Both the position numbers and the translations under genes were made by a program. From Candidatus Puniceispirillum sp. (lineage in GTDB: Bacteria > Pseudomonadota > Alphaproteobacteria > Puniceispirillales > Puniceispirillaceae): DNA of 10,187 bases. The notes under the pieces are model-generated. The model ran no database searches and was not told where the DNA came from. It saw only the letters and a list, made by a program, of their open reading frames with translations. The stretch lies in the NCBI GenBank assembly GCA_016778825.1, contig JADHOU010000035.1, forward strand, positions 1-10,187, in the 5' to 3' direction. Below, piece after piece: positions 1-5,004 of the stretch; positions within the stretch are counted from its first letter, which is position 1; every line of letters starts with the position of its first letter.

Positions 1-1
1 T

Positions 2-133
2 CAGGTCGCAATCAATACCTGGCTCAGACAATATAACCAGATCAGACCTCATCACGCATTGGGCATGAGACCACCCGTCCCCGAAACCTTATTAGAGAAC
101 GACAAAATAAGTGGCACTGAAAAATGGGGCTAG
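2..133 (+). CDS. 3' end of an IS transposase (integrase-core type), cut by window edge
   Basis: Frame 2 is open from the window edge to a TAG at 131-133, giving 43 residues. They include WLRQYNQIRPHHALGMRPPV, the typical C-terminal signature (Trp-Leu-x-x-Tyr-Asn ... Arg-Pro-His-x-Ala-Leu ... Pro) of the rve/DDE integrase-core transposases of IS3- and IS481-like elements. These enzymes cut and join the insertion sequence ends. Only the last part of the catalytic region is present, so the DDE triad cannot be checked, and I cannot say whether the gene is intact outside the window. I could not identify the terminal inverted repeat of the element downstream of the stop because the partner end lies outside. 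It marks this side of the window as mobile-element territory. Confidence 0.72.
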   Translation, partial: QVAINTWLRQYNQIRPHHALGMRPPVPETLLENDKISGTEKWG

Positions 134-290
134 ACAACGCGACATATGTTTGTAATGAGGACTACAAATTCCCTGACCGCGGCATTTTCAACGCTACTGA
201 AATGTCTGACGGTGAAATACACTTTACTGACGCTTTTATGGATTTAGGTCTCGAGGCTTCCGCGGGTTTGTGTCAGTCAATAGACTAACG
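134..290. other. Unassigned stretch between IS transposase end and inverted repeat
   Basis: No convincing gene is seen here. The best frame runs from an ATG at 124 (overlapping the transposase stop) to a TAA at 286-288 and gives a 54-residue acidic peptide. It has no Shine-Dalgarno sequence and I do not recognise it. It may hold the right end of the insertion sequence, or the tail of a gene disrupted by it. The TAA falls two bases before the 44-bp inverted repeat begins at 291. Confidence 0.3.
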
Positions 291-334
291 CGCAAAGGCT
301 GGCCATCAGTGACGCCCCCACTGTTATAGCAATG
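291..334 (+). repeat. 44-bp inverted repeat, left copy
   Basis: This copy begins CGCAAAGGCTGGCC and ends CTGTTATAGCAATG. The reverse complement of 566-609 matches it at 41 of 44 positions. The mismatches are at repeat positions 15, 17 and 28. The identity stops abruptly at both edges. Inside it, CAGTG and CACTG can pair as a 5-bp stem with a 7-nt loop. I see no target-site duplication next to it. It could be an arm of a small foldback or MITE-like element, or one copy of a dispersed intergenic repeat. Confidence 0.85.
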
Positions 335-561
335 GGGCAGTATTAGTTGTAATAAAGAATAATTTTTCAGGTATGTTGATGGCTTACCCTGACAGCGGAT
401 ATTTTGTAGCGCCGAATTGGCAATTCGAAGACATAATTGAACCACAGGCACTACTGGAATACGCTACAGGCTGGAAGAAAAGTGGATGCTCCATATTTGG
501 TGGATGCTGTGGTCTTGGACCAGAACACACGACTGCTCTTAGTAAGCTCAAATCTGTATAG
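335..561 (+). pseudogene. C-terminal remnant of a homocysteine S-methyltransferase
   Basis: The frame ending at the TAG at 559-561 contains YPDSGYF, PNWQFEDII and GGCCGLGPEH. These match the C-terminal end of the homocysteine S-methyltransferase family (PF02574). The adjacent CC pair supplies two of the three thiolate ligands of the catalytic zinc. Similarity seems to begin just inside the left inverted repeat (VLVVIKNNFSG precedes the tyrosine motif), while a TGA at 310-312 closes the frame upstream. The first ATG is at 373 and has no useful ribosome binding site. About 65-75 residues remain of a family that is usually around 300, so the N-terminal barrel and the first zinc cysteine are missing and no activity is expected. 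The fragment is bracketed by the two 44-bp inverted repeats, which suggests it was moved or trimmed together with them. Confidence 0.75.
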
Positions 562-565
562 CCGT

Positions 566-609
566 CATTGCTATAACAGTGAGGGCGTCACTCAGGGCCA
601 GCCTTTGCG
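566..609 (-). repeat. 44-bp inverted repeat, right copy
   Basis: This is the inverted partner of 291-334 (41/44 identical), starting four bases after the stop codon of the homocysteine S-methyltransferase remnant. The core AGTGA-CGCCC-TCACT (on the minus strand) can form a 5-bp stem. Two of the three differences from the other copy lie at the edges of this stem, so both copies keep a stem of the same length. The distance between inner edges is 231 bp and the whole unit spans 319 bp. Confidence 0.85.
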
Positions 610-687
610 TTCGCCTTGTGAAGGTGCCAAGAAATGCCTACATATACCTCAAGCAAACTGCTACAGAATATCATTGGAGTATCAAAT

Positions 688-1428
688 ATGCGCTTTTTTT
701 TGATGAGTTGGTTTATCCTCTCTCTGCTGAGCAAGCCCTTGTGGGCAAGTGAAGAGGGACAACTTACAATTGGTGCAGCCACTATAACCTCTTCAAATAT
801 TTATGCTGGAGCGTCGAATGAAACCAGAGCCCTTCCAGATTTAAAATATTCCAAGGGGGCTTTTGTAGTCGGTTTCAAAGAAGGGGTTTCCTATCAACTT
901 TCTCCGTTACAAGAAAATAGCATCACTGTGAGTGTTGTTCCCCGCTTTAAACCTTACGATGGAAGTGACTCAGTGAGCTTGGCAGGAATGAACCGAGGGC
1001 ATACGGTTGATTTTGGCATTAAAAGCAGAGTGAAGATACATGACGGTGGCTCATTAGGTATTCAACTGTTCAAAGAACTGACCAATAAACACAGCGGTAC
1101 TCAAATCGATTTAGCATACAGTAAATTTATTATGAATGACGTTGCGCCGTTTTCAGTGTCCATAGGCTCAAAATGGTACAGTAGTGGTCTATCTAGATAT
1201 TATTTTGGCGTCTACGATACAGAAGTGAGAGCTGGTCGCCCATCATACAACCCAGGGAACACTTTGGTTCCTTATGTTGGACTATCGAGTTTTTACAAAT
1301 TGCCGAATGGTATAGGTCTTTTTGGAAACATATCTTCACAATTTATGCCATCAAAGTTGAAGGATAGCCCAATAATAAGCAAGAGCAATAAAACGTCGAT
1401 TGCAATCGGGTTGTCCTACTCACTTTGA
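688..1428 (+). CDS. MipA/OmpV family outer-membrane protein
   Basis: A 246-residue protein. The start at 688 is chosen over an in-frame ATG at 634 because GGAG lies 8 bases upstream and a clean signal peptide follows at once (MRFFLMSWFILSLLSKPLWA, probable cleavage before SEEG). The mature part shows the alternating pattern of a beta-barrel and MipA/OmpV-type landmarks: PYDGSD, SRYYFGV, GRPSYNPG, a late DSPII, and a short amphipathic final strand ending in Leu. The family (PF06629) includes the E. coli MltA-interacting scaffold MipA and vibrio OmpV porin-like proteins; a specific substrate cannot be told. The length is normal and the gene appears intact, unlike its left neighbours. A weak promoter match (TTGTGA at 616-621, TACATA at 639-644, 17-bp spacer) starts just beyond the inverted repeat. 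It converges with the DUF5681 gene, with a 55-bp gap and no clear terminator. Confidence 0.82.
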   Translation: MRFFLMSWFILSLLSKPLWASEEGQLTIGAATITSSNIYAGASNETRALPDLKYSKGAFVVGFKEGVSYQLSPLQENSITVSVVPRFKPYDGSDSVSLAGMNRGHTVDFGIKSRVKIHDGGSLGIQLFKELTNKHSGTQIDLAYSKFIMNDVAPFSVSIGSKWYSSGLSRYYFGVYDTEVRAGRPSYNPGNTLVPYVGLSSFYKLPNGIGLFGNISSQFMPSKLKDSPIISKSNKTSIAIGLSYSL

Positions 1429-1483
1429 CGTTCTATGCCGCTACGTCACCACGACCCTAAACCCGTCACATTGCGCCGCCTGC

Positions 1484-1801
1484 TTAATCAATCCTTCTCT
1501 GCCCCCTAATCACCTCAGCCGCAGCCTGAAGAGCCTCGATATAGGTCTCTCCGCCGCTGGTAGCCACTTCCACCTTCGCCTTGCCCCAGCCCCTGTCTAG
1601 AAGCGCCTGAGAGGCTGTTCCGCGGACTCTATCGTCTCTGCTATGCCTCATAAGGTCAACAAGCGTCTCAACGGCTTCTACGGTGTAAGAACGGGCTAGC
1701 TCTGCCACCTTATGTTCGTCTTTTGGCCGGCCACCAGGGTTGCCAGAGTAACCAGGCTGAAACTGGCCATTTTCTTTTCTTATCGCAGTGCTAGAGTTCA
1801 T
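1484..1801 (-). CDS. DUF5681 domain protein, prophage/small-terminase-like
   Basis: A 105-residue protein if it starts at the ATG 1799-1801. A GTG at 1832-1834 would add 11 residues but has no ribosome binding site. The N-terminal block GQFQPGYSGNPGGRPKDE is the hallmark of DUF5681, a short basic Gly/Pro/Arg motif found at the N-terminus of phage- and island-encoded proteins, often next to terminase or packaging genes. The remainder is helical and ends with a charged tail (EVIRGQRRID). It is probably DNA-binding; a small-terminase role is an inference from family context only. A perfect TATAAT lies 6 bp upstream of the ATG, which would give a very short or absent leader. It is the last gene of the minus-strand island series, separated from the winged-helix gene by 184 bp. 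Confidence 0.68.
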   Translation of the reverse strand: MNSSTAIRKENGQFQPGYSGNPGGRPKDEHKVAELARSYTVEAVETLVDLMRHSRDDRVRGTASQALLDRGWGKAKVEVATSGGETYIEALQAAAEVIRGQRRID

Positions 1802-1807
1802 AGCCTT

Positions 1808-1813
1808 ATTATA
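1808..1813 (-). promoter_or_regulatory. Candidate -10 box for the DUF5681 gene (possibly leaderless)
   Basis: The minus strand reads TATAAT, an exact -10 consensus, with its last base seven bases before the A of the ATG at 1801. Transcription would begin at or next to the start codon. The 17-bp-spaced -35 position (TAGTGT) is poor; a TTGACA at 1839-1844 is present but 25 bp away, which is too far. Confidence 0.4.
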
Positions 1814-1985
1814 CTTTACCGATGCAACGGACACTAGGTGTCAAAAGAGCCGTCAATTGCGTGCTGATTAACTTACAGCCTTGCACGGCGGGTGAACTAT
1901 TTTGCACCCCCTATGGTATATATAGGCGGAACCTTGACAGTCCCGTCAGTCACCAAAGGGGGGTAAATACATTAGTTTATCGCTC

Positions 1986-2474
1986 TCAGCTCGGCGATTT
2001 GTAGGCTGTTTTTTGGAATTTCAGCTCATCTAGTGCGTCTTCACGGATTGTGTCGATGTCCCATTTCTGTTTTTTCTTTTTCCTCCACCTTTGCCATTCG
2101 TTTGTTGGATGGTGTCCATCGAGGCTCTTGTCCGTAAGGGCATACTCAGTGGCTCTACGCCCTCTGAAACTACCTGGTTTTGTTACCTTGATGAAGCCGT
2201 GTTCTTGGAGTCTCTTTGGAGCTGCCTGGGCAGCTCCATCTCCAATATGCAGGAGCTTCGCAGCCTCACGTTTACTGAGGCTTAATTTTCCATTGTTGCT
2301 TCCATTATAGCGTCTGCAAAGCTCCAAATAGAACTTAATGTGGTTGGAGGGAAGGCATCGCCAAGCCTCGCTCTCGAGCATACGGTAGGTCAGCTTTTTG
2401 TATTGCTCGAAGCCTTCGATTAGCCCTTTTTTCCTTTTTTTCCTATCAAAACGCTCTTTCATTGGGTTAGGCAT
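1986..2474 (-). CDS. Basic winged-helix DNA-binding protein of a mobile element (replication/regulation type)
   Basis: A 162-residue protein. The ATG at 2472-2474 is chosen because GGAGG sits 8 bases upstream; a GTG at 2481-2483 falls on that ribosome binding site. The N-terminus is strongly basic. Around residues 25-60, YKKLTYRMLESEAWRCLP and FYLELCRRYNGSNNG are followed by a helix-turn-helix core (LSLSKREAAKLLHIGDGAAQ, about residues 64-84), a second helix LQEHGFI, and a wing with GRRATEYALT. The tail is very lysine-rich. This layout recurs in small proteins of alphaproteobacterial integrated elements, where it looks like the winged-helix of plasmid or phage initiators, but I cannot name a defined family. 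The start overlaps the stop of the preceding gene by 8 bp (ATGCCTAA), implying translational coupling. Confidence 0.66.
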   Translation of the reverse strand: MPNPMKERFDRKKRKKGLIEGFEQYKKLTYRMLESEAWRCLPSNHIKFYLELCRRYNGSNNGKLSLSKREAAKLLHIGDGAAQAAPKRLQEHGFIKVTKPGSFRGRRATEYALTDKSLDGHHPTNEWQRWRKKKKQKWDIDTIREDALDELKFQKTAYKSPS

Positions 2475-2787
2475 CGCAGTCACCTCCGTTGTCAGCAGGG
2501 GTTGCTTTGTTCATCCGCATAAATGGGTTGGTTCCCATTCGAAATGGCCAGCAGGGACATTCGATAGCTATGCATCTACGGGCTTCACCTTTGCTTCCAC
2601 CCGCACAATCGATGCAATTTTTGCGAATAGCCTTGAGAGGGGTGATTGGCACAATTCCCTCCTCAACCATTTTTTTTCCACCAATTATTAGGGGGTTTTT
2701 GCCGATTAAATAACCGTCTGAGCGCTGAGTACCCTTTAGTGGCTCTAAAAGGCCTGGTGTGTTGATAGGGTCATAGGTGTTAGCCAT
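2467..2787 (-). CDS. Small cysteine-rich, probably zinc-binding mobile-element protein
   Basis: A 106-residue protein. The ATG at 2785-2787 is preferred to one at 2799 because GGAGG lies 5 bases before it and overlaps the upstream ATG. The core (residues about 50-88, PLKAIRKNCIDCAGGSKGEA onward) has cysteines at 58, 61, 72, 77 and 79, a CxxC-x10-C-x4-C-x-C pattern followed by WPFRMGTNPF. I recall similar PLKAIR...C..C...C..CPLWPYR.G.NP segments in uncharacterised prophage proteins; no function is established. A zinc ribbon or knuckle that binds nucleic acid or a partner protein is the simplest reading. It sits between two DNA-binding proteins and overlaps both neighbours by 8 bp (ATGGCTAA at its start, ATGCCTAA at its end), so it is probably made in proportion to them. 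Confidence 0.66.
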   Translation of the reverse strand: MANTYDPINTPGLLEPLKGTQRSDGYLIGKNPLIIGGKKMVEEGIVPITPLKAIRKNCIDCAGGSKGEARRCIAIECPCWPFRMGTNPFMRMNKATPADNGGDCDA

Positions 2788-3019
2788 TAGACCCTCCATT
2801 TTTCGAGAGCATATGGGCCATAGAATGAGAATGGGGGGTTATCTGGCTCTCAAGCCATTCATCGAGCCACTCGGGCTTAGAGTATGCGGTACGACCTATA
2901 AGGGTATATTTTGGCCCCTCACCGGACATCGCCAGTCTGGCAAGTGTGACACTGGAAGACCTGACACCTTTTTCATTCAAATATTCTGCAGATTTCTTTC
3001 GATTAAGAAGTTTATCCAT
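2780..3019 (-). CDS. AlpA/excisionase-like small DNA-binding protein
   Basis: A 79-residue protein starting at the ATG 3017-3019, with AAAGGA about 7 bases upstream. A GTG immediately before the ATG is a less likely start. The sequence LLNRKKSAEYLNEKGVRSSS, then LARLAMSGEGPKYTLIGRTA, then YSKPEWLDEWLESQ follows the MerR-like winged-helix pattern of AlpA and Xis proteins: helix-turn-helix, a short beta wing with Gly-x-Gly-Pro-x-Tyr, and a closing helix after the wing. Such proteins act as recombination directionality factors and as transcription regulators of satellite and cryptic-prophage integrase genes. The length is typical. It lies 96 bp after the 155-residue gene of the integrase transcript and opens a three-gene coupled set. 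An inverted repeat surrounds its ribosome binding site, which could allow autoregulation. Confidence 0.7.
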   Translation of the reverse strand: MDKLLNRKKSAEYLNEKGVRSSSVTLARLAMSGEGPKYTLIGRTAYSKPEWLDEWLESQITPHSHSMAHMLSKNGGSNG

Positions 3020-3052
3020 CACGCAATCCTTTCGTTTAGGGTGATGCGTGAT
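3018..3052 (-). promoter_or_regulatory. Inverted repeat enclosing the ribosome binding site of the AlpA-like gene
   Basis: ATCACGCA at 3018-3025 and TGCGTGAT at 3045-3052 are perfect 8-bp inverted arms 19 bp apart. In the transcript the hairpin would hold the AAAGGA ribosome binding site in the loop, and its 3' arm includes the first two bases of the start codon. It could act as a translational switch, or the arms could be the half-sites of a dimeric repressor. Confidence 0.45.
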
Positions 3053-3115
3053 TGATATTTTCTTTTTTATGTCACAAAAATGCGCCCTGATTGGGGTTTA
3101 AGTGACACGCTTTTT

Positions 3116-3583
3116 CTACCTTGGCTCAAAGAGCAATTTTGCGTCAGCAACCATTTTATCTTGTGTCGTTCGCCCCTTGCCTGAAAACCTGGTTAAACGA
3201 GCAACATCTTTATCATTCAAAATAAACTCTCTAACCTCTTTTAGGTTGGGCTCTCGGCCGTGGGTTTCTATGTAATGAATGTGAGCCTCGGCCACCTTCA
3301 TTGCTAATTTATAGCGCCTAAAGGCATGTAGCGGGTCTTTTTCCCTACTAGATGGTCGTCCGGCCATGCCAATTTTAGCTTGAGAGGCTTTTGGGGTTTC
3401 GGTGATTTGCCACCTCAAATTATTGTCCCAGTGGTCTAGCTTCTTGAGAGCATCAACAATGCAGCGATGAATGACAACGCCATCTTTTTCAATAAGTTCT
3501 GCTATAGCGGTGACTTTGCCCTCATTCACAAGCTGCTGCAGCGCCTTAAACTCCTCAACTGTTGGCCAATCTTGTTTACCCAA
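3116..3583 (-). CDS. Unrecognised island protein, 155 residues, TTG start
   Basis: I do not recognise a family. The frame is open further upstream inside the integrase gene, but the likely start is the TTG at 3581-3583: GGAGG stands 6 bases before it, and TTGGGTAA overlaps the integrase stop by 8 bp, the same arrangement seen twice more in this island. The protein is hydrophilic with no signal peptide or membrane segment. The N-terminal third is helical (EEFKALQQLVNEGKV, AIAELIEKDG), the middle has a basic linker GMAGRPSSREKDP, and the C-terminal third is again helical and charged, with HGREPNLKEVREFIL reminiscent of a helix-turn-helix. Coupling to the integrase suggests a role in recombination, transfer control or regulation, which is an inference only. 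Confidence 0.62.
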   Translation of the reverse strand: MGKQDWPTVEEFKALQQLVNEGKVTAIAELIEKDGVVIHRCIVDALKKLDHWDNNLRWQITETPKASQAKIGMAGRPSSREKDPLHAFRRYKLAMKVAEAHIHYIETHGREPNLKEVREFILNDKDVARLTRFSGKGRTTQDKMVADAKLLFEPR

Positions 3584-4730
3584 CAGCAGCCTCCACCATA
3601 TCTGACCATTGCTGCAGAACAGCCTGTTTCTGGTTTCGATATTCGGCGCGATTATAAACGCCAGCCACGCCTTGCCGCGTTCCGTCACGGTGATTGATAC
3701 AGGCCTCAATCATAAAGTGAGGCTGATTGGTTTCGTGCATATGTGTTGAGAAGGTTCTACGGAAGTCGTGAAAGACCCAGTTCTGCAGACCCAGTGCGCT
3801 ATCAAGCTTTGATTTAACTTTACTGCCCAAGCGCGTTGGAACAACTCCATTGGTAGTGAAAATCAATTCACTATCGTTCCGTCGGCTTGGAAATTGGGTC
3901 GCGGCAAAAGAACTGACAAAAAGGCTTGAAGGGTTAGAAGTTTTTGCCCTTTGGGCAGGCACGTTTAACCAGCCTTCTTCAAGCTCCGACCAACTAGAGC
4001 TCAGCAGTTCCTCCTTTCGGAATGGAAGAAGCAGGAGAGTTCTCACTGCTGCCGTATGCACCGGGGTTAGAGTTTCAGCTGCAAACCAAATCTTTTTTAT
4101 TTCATTGAGGGCAAGGACACGGTCACGTTGGCTCTTTTTAAACCCAGGCTTGATACGGATTAGCGGGTTATCATCCCGGTGACCATTTCTTACGGCCCAA
4201 GTAAGTATGTTAGAAGCCGCTTCCCATACCAATTGAGCAGTAGGGTGCATATCCCTCTGCATAATTGGCGTAACAATGTTCACGAGGTGTTTGTGTGTGA
4301 CATCAGTTACTTTAATTAAACCAAGCTGCTTGATGAGGTAGCGTTTGAGTGTTCCCAGAGTTTTATCTCGATAGGTCTTCGACTTTTGCGACAGAACCAG
4401 TTCGTCATAAAGCTTTACTGCGTCAGAAAATGTCGGGGTTGCGCCCTTAATAACCTCTGAGGCGAGATAGTCGGGCGAGCTAAAATCTACTGCCAATTGC
4501 CTCGCTTTTGCACGAGCTTGGTCCAACGTCCAATCACCACATCTGCCAAGCGTAATTTGTTTAGCTACAGCTGCACCTTTTGGCCGCTTTTCGAATATGA
4601 AGCTTGCGATGCCTGTGGCCATTTTACGCACCCCAAGCCCAGCAACTTCCGTATCAAATATCTTGATAGATTTTTTCCCGCTAGGTACGGCGAGCTTTGC
4701 TACTAATGTGGCGGTCAATTTTTTACGCAT
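3576..4730 (-). CDS. int: Tyrosine recombinase (island integrase, DUF4102-type N-terminus)
   Basis: A 384-residue site-specific recombinase. The N-terminus (about 1-90, from LTATLVAKLAVPSGKKSIKI) matches the DUF4102 arm-binding domain of P4-type integrases. A SAM-like core-binding domain follows at about 98-190, then the catalytic domain. The catalytic set is visible: Arg238 (PFRKEE), Lys263 in the beta-hairpin, His321 and Arg324 (HDFRRTFSTH), His347 (CINHRDG) and the nucleophile Tyr359 (GVYNRAEY). The protein therefore looks active and of normal length. It lies 192 bp beyond the 3' end of tRNA-Val and reads away from it, the usual arrangement when the tRNA 3' half is the attachment site. Repeats near 4800-4829 overlap a weak promoter candidate. 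Its stop overlaps the next gene by 8 bp. Confidence 0.93.
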   Translation of the reverse strand: MRKKLTATLVAKLAVPSGKKSIKIFDTEVAGLGVRKMATGIASFIFEKRPKGAAVAKQITLGRCGDWTLDQARAKARQLAVDFSSPDYLASEVIKGATPTFSDAVKLYDELVLSQKSKTYRDKTLGTLKRYLIKQLGLIKVTDVTHKHLVNIVTPIMQRDMHPTAQLVWEAASNILTWAVRNGHRDDNPLIRIKPGFKKSQRDRVLALNEIKKIWFAAETLTPVHTAAVRTLLLLPFRKEELLSSSWSELEEGWLNVPAQRAKTSNPSSLFVSSFAATQFPSRRNDSELIFTTNGVVPTRLGSKVKSKLDSALGLQNWVFHDFRRTFSTHMHETNQPHFMIEACINHRDGTRQGVAGVYNRAEYRNQKQAVLQQWSDMVEAAVG

Positions 4731-4799
4731 ATCGGCCCCGGCCTAAATAACAAAAGGGGGGTGTATCCAGCGCAGAAGCGCTATTAACTTTCGACGCTG

Positions 4800-4829
4800 T
4801 GTCTACACTATGTCTACAACTATTAGACA
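4800..4829. repeat. TGTCTACA repeats upstream of the integrase (candidate arm sites/operator)
   Basis: TGTCTACA occurs at 4800-4807 and again at 4811-4818, exactly 11 bp apart, with an inverted TAGACA at 4824-4829. One helical turn between the direct copies puts them on the same DNA face, as expected for bound protein. Their place between the integrase gene and the attachment tRNA fits integrase arm sites or AlpA/Xis sites. Confidence 0.5.
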
Positions 4830-4854
4830 TAAAGACGATATTAGATGAAATCAA
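4826..4854 (-). promoter_or_regulatory. int: Weak candidate integrase promoter
   Basis: On the minus strand TTGATT (4854-4849) is followed after 17 bp by TATGTC (4831-4826). The -10 match is poor. If real, it overlaps the TAGACA repeat, so a protein bound to the repeats would block it. The leader to the integrase ATG would be about 90 nt. Confidence 0.25.
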
Positions 4855-4873
4855 AACGTGCAAGCCTGAAAGC

Positions 4874-4896
4874 AAAAAAGCGCCAAAACTGACGCT
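4874..4896 (-). terminator. Rho-independent terminator after tRNA-Val
   Basis: The minus strand forms AGCGTC-AGTTTT-GGCGCT, a 6-bp stem with one G-U pair and a 6-nt loop, followed by a run of six T. It starts 27 nt past the tRNA CCA end and lies on the island side of the junction, so it would stop tRNA transcription before the integrase promoter region. Confidence 0.72.
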
Positions 4897-4922
4897 CTGC
4901 TTCAAAAATATCTTATAGGAAA

Positions 4923-4997
4923 TGGTGGGAGTGACAGGGATTGAACCTGTGACCCCTTCGATGTCAACGAAGTGCTCTCCCGCTGAGCTACACCCCC
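4923..4997 (-). tRNA. tRNA-Val(GAC), CCA encoded; likely island attachment site
   Basis: The minus strand folds into a full cloverleaf. The acceptor pairs GGGGGTG with CACTCCC, the D arm is GCTC/GAGC, the anticodon arm is CTTCG-TTGACAT-CGAAG, and the T arm is ACAGG-TTCAATC-CCTGT. The discriminator is A, followed by an encoded CCA (4923-4925). The anticodon GAC at the centre of the loop reads valine GUC/GUU codons. The tRNA is complete, so an element integrated into its 3' half must have restored it. The integrase gene lies immediately beyond the 3' end. I looked for a second copy of the 3' half in the rest of the window and found none, so the distal att site is probably outside or heavily diverged. 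Confidence 0.95.
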
Positions 4998-5004
4998 ACA
5001 CTAT

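Noticed and set aside
436-443. ATTGAACC, shared with the T-arm region of tRNA-Val, considered as the distal att site
   Set aside because: Only 8 bases match and they fall inside the coding part of the methyltransferase remnant; true tRNA att repeats are usually much longer.
291-609. Inverted repeats considered as integron attC sites (TATAAC and GCGTTA words, each following a stop codon)
   Set aside because: No consensus RYYYAAC/GTTRRRY pair fits, the copies are in inverted orientation, and no integron integrase is present.
588-782. Minus-strand frame opposite the MipA/OmpV signal peptide
   Set aside because: Composition artefact of the real gene on the plus strand; no ribosome binding site or recognisable product.
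1909-1926. CCTAT...ATAGG dyad with TATATATA considered as a promoter or origin
   Set aside because: Arms are only 5 bp and no -35 box is properly spaced; insufficient without conservation data.
1954-1964. CAAAGGGGGGT-like run also seen near 4750-4762, considered as island-end direct repeat
   Set aside because: Low-complexity G run; flanks do not match and neither copy lies at a sensible island end.
3850-4182. Plus-strand frame of 110 codons inside the integrase
   Set aside because: Lies wholly opposite catalytic integrase sequence; Ser/Arg-rich translation with no family features.
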